Shown here: piece after piece, positions 44,051-55,892 of the stretch
Layout: every line of letters starts with the position of its first letter
How positions within the stretch are numbered: the first letter of the stretch is position 1
Made by a program: the position numbers and the translations under genes
NCBI GenBank assembly: GCA_008330645.1
Contig: VLTN01000065.1
Location: 124,001 to 188,000, forward strand
Length of the DNA stretch: 64,000 nt
Reading direction: 5' to 3'
Source of the DNA: Cafeteria roenbergensis
Taxonomy: Eukaryota; Sar; Bigyra; Bicosoecida; Cafeteriaceae
Notes under the pieces: generated by a model
What the model was told of the DNA's origin: nothing
Seen by the model: the letters and a program-made list of their open reading frames with translations, nothing else
Databases searched by the model: none

Positions 44051-44645
44051 CAGTGTTTTGGCGAAGAGGGGCACTTCCTGGCCCCGGCGGAGCTTGGGGC
44101 CGCTCGGTGCGCCTTGATCTCGACAGCCGCCTTGAGCCGTGCAGGGTTTGCTGCTGGCGCTCTGCCCGCTCGCCGTCGACCGCCCCGCGCGCCCCCGGCC
44201 CACCGGCTGGGCGCAGGGCTGCCTTCTTTGAGGCGCAGTTCGCCCCCCAGCTCGAAGGCAGCGCGGCCCGAGAGTGAGGCGGCCTTCCCTGAGGCTGCAC
44301 ATGCGCCGCGGGCTTGGCCTGGCGTCGTTGGCTTTGCGTTCATGCCCCAGCGTCGTCGGCCGTGCGCCCAATCCAGGCCAGGCCTCTTGAATCCTCGCGA
44401 ACTTTTCGGTTACCATGCCTGGGGCGCTTGATTCGTCGCTTTCAGAGGTCGGGCCGTGGTGGGCTTGCGGATGCCTTGCGCTTGCTCGCGGGAGCCTGCG
44501 CATTTCTCGCTCCCCAGGCCCCATGCCTCGCCGTTCCCGGCTTCGACTTATTGCATGATGCGCGATTAGCTCGAACCTCTTGCTGGGATCGCATTTTGGG
44601 CCGCCCTGCCGCTGTTCGCAGGCCCTCGTTGCCGCTCGTGCCCGC
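44051..44645. promoter_or_regulatory. divergent intergenic region (CCCH gene / p400-like gene)
   Basis: About 600 bp lie between start codons at 44050 (-) and 44646 (+). It would contain 5' UTRs and both promoters. Part may be coding if the CCCH gene starts at 44416. No specific element was recognised. Confidence 0.35.
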
Positions 44646-46321
44646 ATGTCCGCCCTGGCTCCGCCCCCGGCAGCAATGTCAGGCAGCGGGGCCTCCCACG
44701 CAACGGGGCACGTTACCCCGATTGTGGCCGGCGACCCGGCCCGAGGCTACAGCGCGTCTAGCGCTGGTGGCACTCCACGGGCCGTGCAGACGCCGAGCGC
44801 TGCTGCTCTCGAGACGCTTCGCGGCTGCAGCGCCCTGGCCTCGCCCGCGGAGCGCGTGGAGGCAGTGTCTGGAGCCGTCTCTGTGCTCCTGCGCCGCCGT
44901 AAGGCCCTCGCTGACGCCCTGCGCGAGAAGCAGCGCGGGGCACCGGGCCGCCGCCTGTACGTCCGACTGCCGGAGCCACCCCGCCGCAAGACTCACTGGG
45001 ACTTTTTGTTGGAGGAGGCGCTCTGGGCTGCCACGGACTTTTCCTCCGAGCGCCGCTGGCGGGCGCACACGCTGAAAACTCTGGCAACGGCCGCTGCCGC
45101 TGCCGCCAGGCTTCGCTTGCGCCGGCGTGCCCTCGCCCGCCGCGCAGCTGCCGCCCGCACCGCGGCACCCAGCGCAGCCGCGCCGGAGTCCCTCTCTGCC
45201 TCCGACGAGGCCGCCCGCCGTCGTGTGGCGCGCGCGGCATCCGCCGCCGTGGCCGCGGCGTGGCGGGCAGCGTCGAGGCTTGCCCGCTCTGGCCACGCCG
45301 GGTCGGGTGCCGCCCTCCTGCGGGCGGGCGCGCTGGCCGAGGGCACGTGGTCGCTGCCCCGCGGCTGCAAGCCGCAGTCCACGCAGCCGGCGCCGGACGC
45401 CGCTCTGGCCGATTCCGGCGGCTCTGCAAGCATAGGCTCTGCAGGCATCGGCTCTGCAAGCAGCGGCTCTACCGAGGAAGACGACGCTCTTCGGTCGACG
45501 ATGGCGCTGCTGCTCGGCCGGCCGCCGGAGGGGCTGTCGGAGGCCCCTCCGCTGGCCGACGGCCAGGCGGCCTCGCACTCCTCCGTGTCAGCCGCTCTCT
45601 GCGACGCCAAGACGCGCGCTGCGCTGCGTCGCGCGGAGATGGTGGCGGACGCCGCGGTGTTCCGCGGACCAGCCTCCTCCTCCTCCTCCTCCTCCTCTGG
45701 CAAGGCCGTGTCCAACAGCGGCGGCAAGGTGAGGCCAGCCGACGCCGAGTCTGCCGAGGCACTGGCGCCCGGATCGGTTTCGACGGCGTCCTCCTCGGCG
45801 GCCGATGCCTCGTCCGGGGGCGCGGGTACCCCCGTCGCCGCCCCCGCTCCGCGCGAGGAGGCTCGTGTCGTGATCACTCGCTGCGTGGACCGCCTCCTCG
45901 GCCGGGCTGCGGCCGTGTCGGAGGCCGTGTTCGGGCCCAATCAGCACCCGCACCTGCCCCCATCGGCCTCCAGGATGACAGCTCCCCTCGACCCCCACCT
46001 CGGCCGCTCCCTTCGGCCGGGTGAGCGGTTTCGCACGGCGAGGGAGGCGTCCATCAGGCTGGGAGCCATCTTCGCGAGCGACGCCGCATCTCTCCCGGCG
46101 CCCATCCGACGGCGCGTAAGGCCGTACCAGCTGGCCGCGGCCCGCTGGCTGCACGGAATCGCGCTGTCGCGGACGGAGCACGGCCACGCTCCCGGCGCCA
46201 TCGTGGCCGACGACCGCGGCACTGGAAAGCGACTCACGGCCTTGGCCACGTGGGCCCTCGTTTCCGCTCGTGCGGCAGGGCTGGCCCAGCCTCCGCCCGC
46301 ACTCGCTCCAGACTCCTCGTC

Positions 46322-46357
<36 letters not shown>

Positions 46358-46977
46358 CGCCACCGTCGCAGCGACGCCGCCCGCCCAGCGTTGGTCTTCG
46401 GACCACACGGGGTCGCGCGTCCTCGCCCCGCCTCCACCGACGCCCTCCACCCCGGCAGAGCCAGCGGCAGCGGCGGACGGCATGGGGTGGCCCGGTCTCG
46501 GCGAGGGCCGCGGCATGCTGGTGGTGACCCCCCCCACGCTGGTGCACCGCTGGTCGGCCGAGGCCGCCCGCTGGTTCCCGTCGGCGCGCCTTCTCGTGCT
46601 TGGCGCGTCGGTGGTGCCCGCGCTCCTTCACACGGACATCGTCGTCGCCACGCCGTTCCAGCTGCGGCGCGCTGCCGTCGACCCGACCGCGCACCCGCTC
46701 CCTGACGGCTCGTCAATCGTCCACCACCTCTGGGCGATGGTGGTGGCCGACGTCACGCTGGGCGAGGTGCCCAGCCAGCCCGGCAGCCTCGGAGGAGCCA
46801 TGCCGGTGTCTCGACCCCCGGTGATGGCCGCGCTGGTGGACTTGCTGCCGGAGATGGAAGCCGCAGCCGAAGCCAGCAAGGCCGCCGCCATGATTGCGTC
46901 TGACGCGATCCTTGAAGGGGCGGCGGGCGGCGGAGCGCAGGCCGACGCGCCGGCGGCGGACACCACAGCAGCCACCA

Positions 46978-47039
<62 letters not shown>

Positions 47040-50000
47040 TCGGCCAACGGGGCGTTCGGCGCCGCGCGTTCCAGCCAGCCGCCCGCCCCCGCCGGCGCCG
47101 CCCCCGGCTGCAGTCTGCTGCCTTGGCCGGTGCTCACGCGGCTGCCCGCCGTTCGCCGCCTCGTCATCGCGAACCGCCTCCTACCGGTAGAGCCGCGGGC
47201 CGCCATGTCCCTGGCCCGGTTCGTCCTCGGGCAGGCGCTCCCCTCGCCCGCCGCCCTCCTCGTCTGGCTCGGTGCCGATGCTCGGCCGCGCAAGCTCTCC
47301 ACCGAGGCGGTCGCGCGCCTCTCAGCCGAGAACGGCGGGGCGCCAGTGGCAGAGCCGGCTGCCGCGGAGGAGGCCACCTCCTTCGTGCTGGACGCAGAGC
47401 TGGAGGACGCCGCCGCCGCAGGCCGGCTGAGCGACGAGGACGGGCCCGTGCTCCGCGACGCCATGCTGCCGCTCTGCATCCGCCGCCAGCTCCTGGACCC
47501 GGGGGTGGCCGCGCAGCTGCCCCCCGTCACGGTATCGGTCATCGGCTGCGAGCCCACGCGGCTGCAGCGGGCGGCGCGCGACGTGACGCTCGCGTCGGAC
47601 GCCACCACTGCGGCCGTGCTCTCCGCCGGCCCCATGGACGGCTCCCCCGCCGGCATCCTCGCCGTGCTCGCGCGGCTCCACGCTGCGGCCCAGCATGCCG
47701 CGGCGCGGCCGGGCTGCGCCGCGGCTGGCGCCGGCGGCCTCGCCCTCAACACGGCGCGGCTGGAGGACGGCGCCTCGTCCGGCCGCCCCTGGTGGCGCAG
47801 CGTGGTGTCGGAGGGCGGCATCGCCGCTGCAGTGGCCCTCACGGACCGCGGCGCCGTGGGAGCAACCCCGCTCGCCGGTGTGCTGGCCGGCGCGCCGTCG
47901 GCCAGCGCCACTGCTGCCTACGGCGGGGCGGCGGGCTGGGGCGTCGACGGCGCTGCATGCGGCCAGGCCTCCGCGCTCAGCCGTCGCGCCTTCGGGCCCT
48001 CCACCGCCCTCAGCCTCGACGCGGCGTCCGTCGCACCCGTGCGCGCCCTCGCTGCCGTGGCCTCGCTGCTGGCAGGCACGGACGCCGCCGTCGCCGCCCC
48101 GGGCACCGCCACCGGCGCGGGCGGCTGGGCCGGGGTCGCTCTGGCCGCCGCGGCCACCGTCGCATCGCTGCGCGGGCGGGCCGGCGGCTCTGCCGGGTGG
48201 TGCCCCGGCGCCGGAGCGGCCTTCTCGGCCCAGAGCACCGGCGCCGGCGCGTCCCACGCAGCGTCGCTGGCGCACGCCCTTGCGCCCCGGCAGCTCGGCG
48301 CGTCGCTCCTGCCCTCGCGCCACGCGACGGCGGTGGCGGCTGGCCGCCGGGGCGGCATAGCGGGCTTTGGCGACGGCTCGCGCCACCTGGTGCTGTCCGC
48401 CGCCGAGGGGCTCGCCGCCGGGTGGGCGCAGGGCTGCGGCTGGCCGGGCGCCGGCAGCGACGCCTGCCCCAGCGCGGGGGAGGCGCTCTGGGCGCTGTCG
48501 GACCCCGTCGCGGACCTCGTGGCGGCCCAGGACACTGGCTCTGCCGGCGTTGCGCTGGCAGCGGCGCGCGCGGGGCAGCCGCTGGCACGGGCGGCAGCGA
48601 CGGTGCGGGCGGCGCTCGCCATCGCAGCAGGCCCACCCCGCTCCGGCTGGATCTGGGAGCCCGCGCTGGTTCGGAGGCGGTGGGGGGCACCGGTGCACGC
48701 TGGCAGCGCCGCGCCCTCGCCCGTGCGGCGTCACGGCGGCCTCCTCCTCCGCTTGACGGCGGAGCGACGCGCGGCTGCTCCCGCCCCCACCCAGCGCCCG
48801 CCCGCCTCGGTCACCCGCCTCGGCTCCCTGGTGGGCGCCGTGCCGCTGGCGGCGTGGCCGAGCCTGGCCCTGGCCCGGGCCCTGGGCGAGGGCGTGCGCC
48901 CCTGGTGCGCCCCGCCGGACCCGCTCTCCGGCGGCGGCGCCCGCCCGGCGGCGCTCCTCCCCGCGGAGGCGGACCAGTGGGCGCGCGCGGCGGCGCCGCC
49001 GCAGCGGGTCGCAGGGGCGCTGGCCGGCCTGCGCGTCGCCCCGCCCGCCGCGCTGGTGGCCGCGCTGAGCGACGGCATGCCCGTCGACGCCTCGCCGTGG
49101 GGCCGCGACGACACGCCCTCCAGAGACCCCGACTGCCGGGCCGACGCTCTGGCCGCGGCCTCCTCCAAGCTGGCCACCCTGCGCCACCTTCTGGCGGAGG
49201 CGCACTCCCTCGGCCAGCGTGTCCTCGTCCTGGCCTCGGCGGAGCACGCCGCCGACGCCGCGCAGGCCATGTGCGCCGCCGCGGGTGAGCCCGCCCTCCG
49301 CCTCGACGGCAGGGCCGCGTGGGCGGCTTCCACCACCTCCGGCCCGCTCAGCGAGACGGCCGCCGTTCGGGCGGTGCGGGCCGCGGGCGCCGCGCCGGGG
49401 CTGCTGAACCCGGCGGCCGTTGCCCGGTTCAACGCAGACCCCGCCGTCCGCGTCGGCCTCGCCTGTGTGTCCGGGGTCCACGAGCGCGGTCCCCTCCCCG
49501 GGGAGGCCGCCACGGCGCCCGCGACGGCCGCGCCCTCTGTCCCTGGAATGGCCGCCGGCAGCCTCGCCGGGTCGCCGCTGCCCGGCGACGGCGTCAACTC
49601 GGGCCCCGTGCCCTTCGGCGCCGACGTCGTCGTGCTGTTCGACGTCTGCGTTGACCCGCGCGCCGCCGCCAGCCTGCGCGAGCTCCTCGCCCGGCTGGCT
49701 GTGTCCGCGGGCGGCGGGGCTGGCATGCGCGTGGTCCAGCTCGCCACCCGCGCCACGATCGAAGAAGGCTTGCTGCGAGCCGCTGCGCGAGCCGTCCGCG
49801 CGTCGGCAGGCGCGGCAGCGCAGTCGGGCCAGGCTGTCACCAGCGGCGGCGCGGACGCCCCTCCGATGCACGCCGGCGACGAGCCCGTGTCCGCGCTCAC
49901 AAGGGGGCTGGGCCTGTCGCTGGTGGGGCTCTCTGCAGCCCTGCTGCGCACCGTCGATTTCCGCGCCCTGGCCATGGGCGAGCTCAGGGCCCCCTCCGCG

Positions 50001-53000
50001 GGCCCCACCGCCGCCGGGGCCCTCGTGGCGGCATCGATGGGCTCCTCCGCCGCGAGCGCCGCGGCGGCCGGCCGCGAACTCTCCTCCCTCAACCGCATCG
50101 CCGCCGCTGACTACCACGCCACGCTGGCAGCGGCCATGTCCGGGGGCGCCCCGTCGCTGCCCCTGTCGGTGGCGCGCCTCCTCGCCGAGCTGGTCGACGT
50201 CCCCGCCGCAGCAGCAGGCCCGGCCTCCTGGCTGGCCTCCGCGCTCGGCGCAAAGGCCACCGCTGCGCTCGAGTCCGCGCCCCTCACAGCGCCCTTCTCC
50301 GCGGCAGCAGCAGCCACCGCCGCTCTCGCAGCAGCCGAGTCGACGCCCCGAGCGGGCGCCAAGCGGGCCGGTCGGCGCGCCTCGGCCGGCAGCAAGCAGA
50401 AGCCAGCAGCAGCAGCGGCTGCGGCGGCAGCGGCGGCGGCGGCGGCAGCAGCAGCAGCGGCAGCAGCAGCCGCGGCGGCAGCGTCATCAGCCGGGGGTGC
50501 AGCGTCCGGAAGGGCGGCCGCGCTCTCGGAGCTGTCGCAGCTGGCGCAGGGCGGTGCGGGCCCTGCCGTGGCGGCCATGGCCCGCTTCGCCCGGGCGCTC
50601 GCCGCCGCGCCGCTCCTCGCAGCCATGTGCCGCAGGGCGCGGTTTCGCCGAGGCGCGGAGGCGGCCGGCCTGCCTCTCGGCGCCGCCACCAGCCTCTTCC
50701 CCGAGACGGGCGCCTCCATCCCGTGCCGCGTGCGGCCGGCTCTGCTGGACCTCCGCCGCTCTGCCCTGGCCTCAGCCCCGCGGGCGTGCTGTGACTCGCC
50801 GGGGGTGGGGCCGGGCGCCGCGTCGGCCAACCTCTCGCTCACATACCCGCGTCACGCCGCAGCCATCGGCTCGTCGCGCGCAGTGGCCGCCTCTGCCGTG
50901 GAGGCGCTCGCCTGGGAGCAGAGCTGGGCCGGGGCGCTCCACTTCTCCATGGCGGCCGCTCCGCCCGACCCCGCCCACGGCACCCTGCACTGCGCACCGG
51001 CGGCCATGGACGACCCGTCCTCGGCGGGCGCGCTGCGCCAGCTGCTGGCCCACCAGGAGCACCAGGCGCTCGACCGCCAGTCCAAGTCGGTCGGCTCCAG
51101 CTCCGCCGGCGCGCTGTCCGTCACTGACGCCGCCAGGCGCGCCGCCGTGGCGCGGCTCTTCGCCAAGCGGGCCCGCACGGGGGACGCGCTGCGCCGGCCC
51201 GACGGCCTGGACCGGGCGTTTGCCGGGTCCGGCGCCTGGGCGGACGAGCGATGCATCGGCCACATCGTGCCCGACGCCACCGCTGTCAAGTGCACGGCCG
51301 ACCTGGCGGCCGCAAACGCGCAGAGCGGATCCGTGATCAACATTCCGGCCGCGCAGCTGGCGGTGGACGAGGCGCGCGCCCTCGCGATGGACGCGGCCGG
51401 CTCCCGTGCCCTGGCCGCCTCCGGCTCCGCCGACGCCGTGAACGTGGCCCGCGCCATGGCGCGAAACGCCCAGCTGGCCATGACCACGCGCGAGGCGGCA
51501 GTGCGGGCGGCCCGCCTGGCGGTCGAGGCCCGCGGCGCCGACAGCGCCGCCACTCTGATGCTCGCCATGGAGGCGGCGGGCGGCCGCCGCGGGGGCCGCA
51601 CCGCCGCCCCGCAGGCGAGCTCTGCCGGCGTGGGCGGCACGCTGATGCTCTGCCAGGGCCTGGACTGGTCGGGCGCCACGAACACAAAGAGCGCCGTGGC
51701 GGCAGAGCTGAGCGTGGCGGCAGCGGCGGAGGACCCGGGATGGACGGAGCCCGAGGGGCTGGCGGCGCAGGGGGCGTCTCGCTCCCGCGGCGCGGTGGGC
51801 AGTGCGCTTGGCCGCGGCTCTGCCGGCGCGGCAGCGTTCCTGCGAGCGCGTCTGCGGCGCCGGGCGCGGGCCGGTCGCGACAGCGTCACCGACCCGCACG
51901 CCCCCCTCGTGATCGCGCCGCCGCCGTCGCATTCGTCCCAGAGCCGCCTCGACTCGCCGTGGCAGCCGTGGGAGGACGTGCTTCTGGAGCGCCTGGTGCA
52001 CGAGCTGGGCGCGCACTGGGACCTGATCCGGGATGTCCTGGCCGGGCACCCGGAGGCAAAGTCCCAGACCATCGTGCGAAGCAACCGCCAGTGCTACGAC
52101 CGCCACAGGCGCACTCTCGCCGCGGCGTCCGACCGGTACGACGCCGCGCTGCTCAGCCGATGGGCGCAGCAGAGCGTGCCGCTGACAGGCGCAGCGGGCC
52201 GCATGGGCGGCTCGGCGGGCCACGGCATCGCCGCCGCGGGCGGCTGGCACGCCTTCCGAGGCGGCGCGGACTGGCGCGCTGCCGCCGCCACCAGCGCCGA
52301 CGGCCTGCCCGGCAGAGCTCGCGGCGACGTCCTTTCGGCAGGGGCGCCGCCCGGGCCCGCCGCGGCGTCGGCTGCGTCCAACGCCGCCTCTTCCACCGCC
52401 GCCGCCGACGCCGCCGCCGCAGCCGCCGCGCTCTCGGCCATGTCTGCGCTGCCAGTGGTCGCGGCAGACGTGGACGACGCCCGCGCGGCGGGAACCGGGC
52501 CCCGGTGGCAGAGCGCCGCTTCCATCTGGGACACGGCTCGGGCGGCGGCCGGAGAGGCGGCAGGCGGTGCGCGTCGCGCCGCGGTCGAGGGCTGGAGGGG
52601 CCCCGGCGCCATGCCGTCGTCGCTGCCAACGCAGTGGTCGCGCCTCTTCACCAGCCTGCGGCTCATTCTGCGCTCGCAAGCCGCCAACGCCGAGGCGGAG
52701 GCGGAGGCGACGCTTCGCCCCGCGCGGCCCTGGCCCCCCAGCGAGGAGTACTTTGGCCGCCTCAAGACCCCCGCCGACTCGCTCCTGCGCCGCGCCCGCA
52801 AGGCGCTGGCCGACCGCCCTATGCCCAAGCTCGCAATCTTCCACGCCGCGCCCTCGGCCCCGCGCCCGCCCCCCCACGACAGCCAGAGGCGCCTCGTGCC
52901 GGAGGCCTTCCGCGCCGCGTCGCTGGCGGGCGGCCCGGCCCCCAAGCCGGCCGTGCCCATGTCGCAGCCCATGGCCCCCGACGCCGCGCTGCGGGAGGCC

Positions 53001-53741
53001 GGCATCGAGCCGGGCCCCAAGCACTCCCGGCGCTCGGTCAAGTACTACCGCACGACTGCGCCGTACCTGCTCCGCGTCGAGAGCGAGCGGGCCAGGCAGC
53101 GCCTCGAGGCGCCCGGCGCGGGCAGGCACGCCGCGGGGGCGGCCATGGGCATGCCGCACCCTGGCATGCCGGCGCAGGGCCGCCACGCGTCGCAGGCCGC
53201 GTCGCGCATGGCCACGCCGCACGGCGGCGCCGCCACGCCTGGGCTCCCCTCCCTCTCAACCCCCGTGGCGCTGGCCCGCGGCTCCAGCTCCGGGTCCGTC
53301 GCCTCGTCCAGGAAGCGCCAGTCCTCGCGATCCGGCTCTGCCGGCAGGAGCGCCGGCCCCTCCGCCAAGCGCCGCGCTGCGGGCGATGTGTCTGCGACCA
53401 CCCCGCTCCCGCCCCAGGCCGGCACGCCTGTGGAGACCCCGGCGGCGGCGGGGCCCTCGCTGGACCCCGCGGCGTCTGCGGACGGCTCGCTGCCCGGCGG
53501 CTCCCCAGACGACATGGCGGCCGCAGTGGCGCAGTACGAGACGCAGCCCGAGCACGTGCGGCGGCAGATCGACCTCATCATGGACGATGCGTCGCTCACG
53601 GACGAGGAGAAGGTGGCCCGGATCCAGCCCTTCTTCTCGGCCGAGGAAACCACGGTGGCCACGCCCGTGCCGGACAGCGCGGGCGGCAGCCGCAAGGGGC
53701 GCGCCAAGGGCAAGGCCAAGGGCAAGGGTGGCCGCAAGTGA
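44646..53741 (+). CDS. p400/Domino/Eaf1-like scaffold: HSA, eroded SNF2 domain, SANT
   Basis: The product is a single-exon protein of 3031 residues. The HSA domain starts near residue 115 ([18 protein letters not shown]), as in p400, SRCAP and Eaf1; HSA binds actin and Arp4. A SNF2-like region follows. [18 protein letters not shown] and [20 protein letters not shown] (about 515-535) align with RPYQ..G..WL and [26 protein letters not shown], then [15 protein letters not shown] and [17 protein letters not shown] ... RLDGRA ... RFNADP align with later SNF2 parts. GKT is GKR, the DEAH box reads DVTL and the helicase-C QxxxRxxR is missing. A SANT/Myb domain near 2440 ([20 protein letters not shown]) completes the p400/Eaf1 order. 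The tail is basic. Likely role: scaffold of a NuA4/TIP60-type acetyltransferase complex with little or no ATPase activity. Confidence 0.8.
46315..46365 (+). repeat. coding Ser-codon microsatellite (TCC/TCG)n
   Basis: A run of TCC/TCG codons encodes a polyserine stretch inside the SNF2-like region of the p400-like protein, between the P-loop and the PPTLVHRW segment. Confidence 0.85.
46980..47040 (+). repeat. coding (TCG)n microsatellite, about 20 units
   Basis: An almost pure TCG run encodes polyserine in the p400-like protein. One strand also reads as Arg or Val/Asp repeats, which explains Asp- and Arg-rich phantom frames here. The length is likely to vary between individuals. Confidence 0.95.
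50402..50490 (+). repeat. coding polyalanine repeat (GCA/GCG/GCC)n
   Basis: About 28 consecutive alanine codons, mixed GCA, GCG, GCC and GCT, lie in the p400-like protein after the helicase-C-like region. Codon mixing suggests an older and more stable repeat than the pure TCG run. Confidence 0.9.
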
Positions 53742-54232
53742 TGCGCGTCGCGGGTGCAGCTCGGGCGCAGCTGCGCCCCCGCACGGCCGCGCCTCGCCTG
53801 GCTTCGCCCGGCCTCGCCTCGCCTCGCCTTGTCTGGCCTCGCCTCGCCTGGCTTCGCGCGGCCTCGGCGCGGCTTGAGTGCGCGCGCTCCGCGTCCGTGA
53901 ACGTGAATCGGCATCGCGCTGCCCGCCAGCCCGCCCGGCCGAGTCTCGGCCGCACGCGCACTGGCTGGCACACATAGACAATCGCGCAGCCGCCACTACA
54001 AGGCGCCGCGCGCGCCCTGCAAACCCGCGGCGGCGATCGCCAGCCTTGGTGCCTGCGTGTGTGCGGCAGTTTCGGTGGCCTTCGTGCGTGCGGCGGTTTC
54101 GGGGGCATGCGTGAGGGCGCCCTTTTTGTGTTGAGTGAGGCGAGCAGGTGCGGCGGGGGCGGAGCGAGGTGCGCTGGTTCGCGGGCTGCGCCTGCACTGC
54201 GCGAGCACGGCCCGGCGCGCGTCTGGCCGCGC
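53742..54232. repeat. intergenic with 50-bp duplicated GC-rich unit
   Basis: Between the convergent p400-like (+) and FkbM (-) genes, a unit CCTCGCCTGGCTTCGC plus flank occurs at about 53792 and again at about 53842, 50 bp apart, within a run of CCTCG/GCCTCG words. A second pair of similar words (TGCGGCAGTTTCGG and TGCGGCGGTTTCGG) lies at about 54060-54100. No gene was seen. Confidence 0.6.
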
Positions 54233-55537
54233 TCACTTGCGCACAGCCATGAGGTTCCACACGCGGGACTTGTCGGCTCCCTTGATCTTGTGGGCGGGGG
54301 CGAACACCGGCTTGAGGCCGTGCTTCTTGAGGATGGCCACGGCGGTGTCGCGGTGCTTCTCGCTCTCCACCTCCATGGCCACCTGGTCCACGCGCTTCCA
54401 GTCCGCGTCGCTCAGGCCAGCCAGCACCTGCAGCTCCGCGCCCTCGACGTCCACCTTGAGGAGGCCGATGCGGCCGCCGGAGGAGGCGCCGACGCCGGCG
54501 GCCTCGAGCTCGTCCGAGAGCCGGGCAGTGGGGGCGGTCACGGTCTGGGTGCGCTGCATGCCATGCAGCCACTGGCGGCCCAGGAAGAGCGCCAGCGGGC
54601 GGAGCACGGCCAGCCACCCCGGCGCGATCTGGGGGCCCAGCAGCGCCAGCTCCTTCTCCATCTTCTCGTGGCGGTCGGCGTCGAAGTCGGCATCGAGCGT
54701 GGACCACAGGCTCATGTAGGGGTGGAACTGGAACTCGATGGAGCCCTTCTCCGTGCTGCAGGCCACGCGGTGGGCCACGAGCTCGGACACGCCGGCCTCC
54801 ACGCCCGCGGCGATGGAGCCCTCGTTCACGCGCTTGCAGTTCTCGCTGAGCACGTCGAAGATGGCAGGCATCGGCTCGAAGCTGTGGACGCGAGCGTTGC
54901 GGCCGCAGCGGTCCCATGCGTACAGAGCGAACATGCCGATGTTGCCTCCCACGTCCACCACGGTCATGCCGGGCTTGAACTCGAGCTCAATCTTCTCGCC
55001 GTCCTCCGACTCGATCGAGCCGTAGGTGTGGTCCTCGAAAATCTCCTTCACCAGCCAGTCGGTCTCCATCTTGTGGTAGCTGCGCACCTTGAGGCCGTTC
55101 TTGAGCAGCATGTCTGCGAGGAAGGGGCGCGCAAGGGCGATGGAGCCGGGCGGAAAGGGCCTTGGCCAGCAGCGGCGAGGCGCGACAACAAAAAGCACTC
55201 TGCAGAGCATGTGCGGACCGCAACGAGCCCCGTCTCAGCGCCGTTTGCGGCCCGACCGGGGCCCGGCCCAGGGCGGGCTGAGCGCGCGCAGCGTGGCAGG
55301 GCGCACGGAGCACCCCGCGGCAGTGGGTGCCGCGGGTGCCAGCACGTTGGCGGCCCTGGGGGGGCGGCCGCGCGCGCGACGAGAGCGCAACTTCAACGTG
55401 ATGGCGCTGGTCGCACCTTCTGCCGAGGGAGGCGGACTGAAGTACAGGAAGTACACGACAACCGCGGCCATCCCGCCAAGCACAACCGCCACCGCAGCTC
55501 CTGCCAGCAGCAGGGGGCTCTCCATCAGCTGCTCCAT
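54233..55537 (-). CDS. FkbM-family methyltransferase with N-terminal membrane anchor
   Basis: Exon 1 (55537-55417) encodes MEQLMESPLLLAGAAVAVVL and the rest of a single membrane segment, then PPPSAE, ending GAAG|GTGCGA in phase 1. Exon 2 (55113-54233) follows a good acceptor (CCCCTTCCTCGCAG) and completes GAC-ATG. The product is about 333 residues. The SAM-binding motif reads VVDVGGNIGMFALYAW. HSFEPMPAIFDVL and IGLLKVDVEGAELQVLAG are typical of FkbM (Methyltransf_21). The family O-methylates sugars, lipids or small molecules. The N-terminal anchor predicts a type II or ER/Golgi membrane protein facing the lumen, so a glycan or lipid substrate is a reasonable inference. The alternative, one exon starting at 55210, lacks the anchor and reads through the acceptor. 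Confidence 0.8.
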
Positions 55538-55892
55538 GGCTGGGCTCCAACTGTGCGAGATCGCCAACAAGCCCCCAACTCTCGACCAGCAGGCAGAGCA
55601 AGTCGTGCTCGAATCCAGCCCAGAGTTCGCTCGCGCCTCCAGTTCGCAGTTGCCGACCCGCACTGAGCGGCCGACTCGGTGGCCAGCTGCGCACACCGCG
55701 GCAGTGGCCGACCCCCGGGGGAGGAAATTGCCCCCACGGAGGCGCAGCTGTCCTAGGGGCATTGCGTGTGGCGCTCGTCGCCTGCCCCGCCGCCGAGTAG
55801 TTTCTCCGGGCCAGTTCCGCGCGGCACACCCGCGAGCGCGCGGCCGGGCCTCGGGTGCGGGCGCCGGAAGCCCGCCGCACAGGTGACCCGCG
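55538..55892. promoter_or_regulatory. putative shared promoter, FkbM and WDR44-like genes
   Basis: About 355 bp separate the start codons at 55537 (-) and 55893 (+). No core promoter motif was recognised; the assignment rests on the divergent layout. Confidence 0.3.

Noticed and set aside
47322-50117. 931-codon minus-strand frame opposite the p400-like gene
   Set aside because: Composition-driven: Gly/Arg/Ala-rich, no domain, and fully inside a better supported gene.
50772-53222. 816-codon minus-strand frame opposite the p400-like gene
   Set aside because: Same reason; it covers the SANT-coding segment, which is clearly read on the plus strand.
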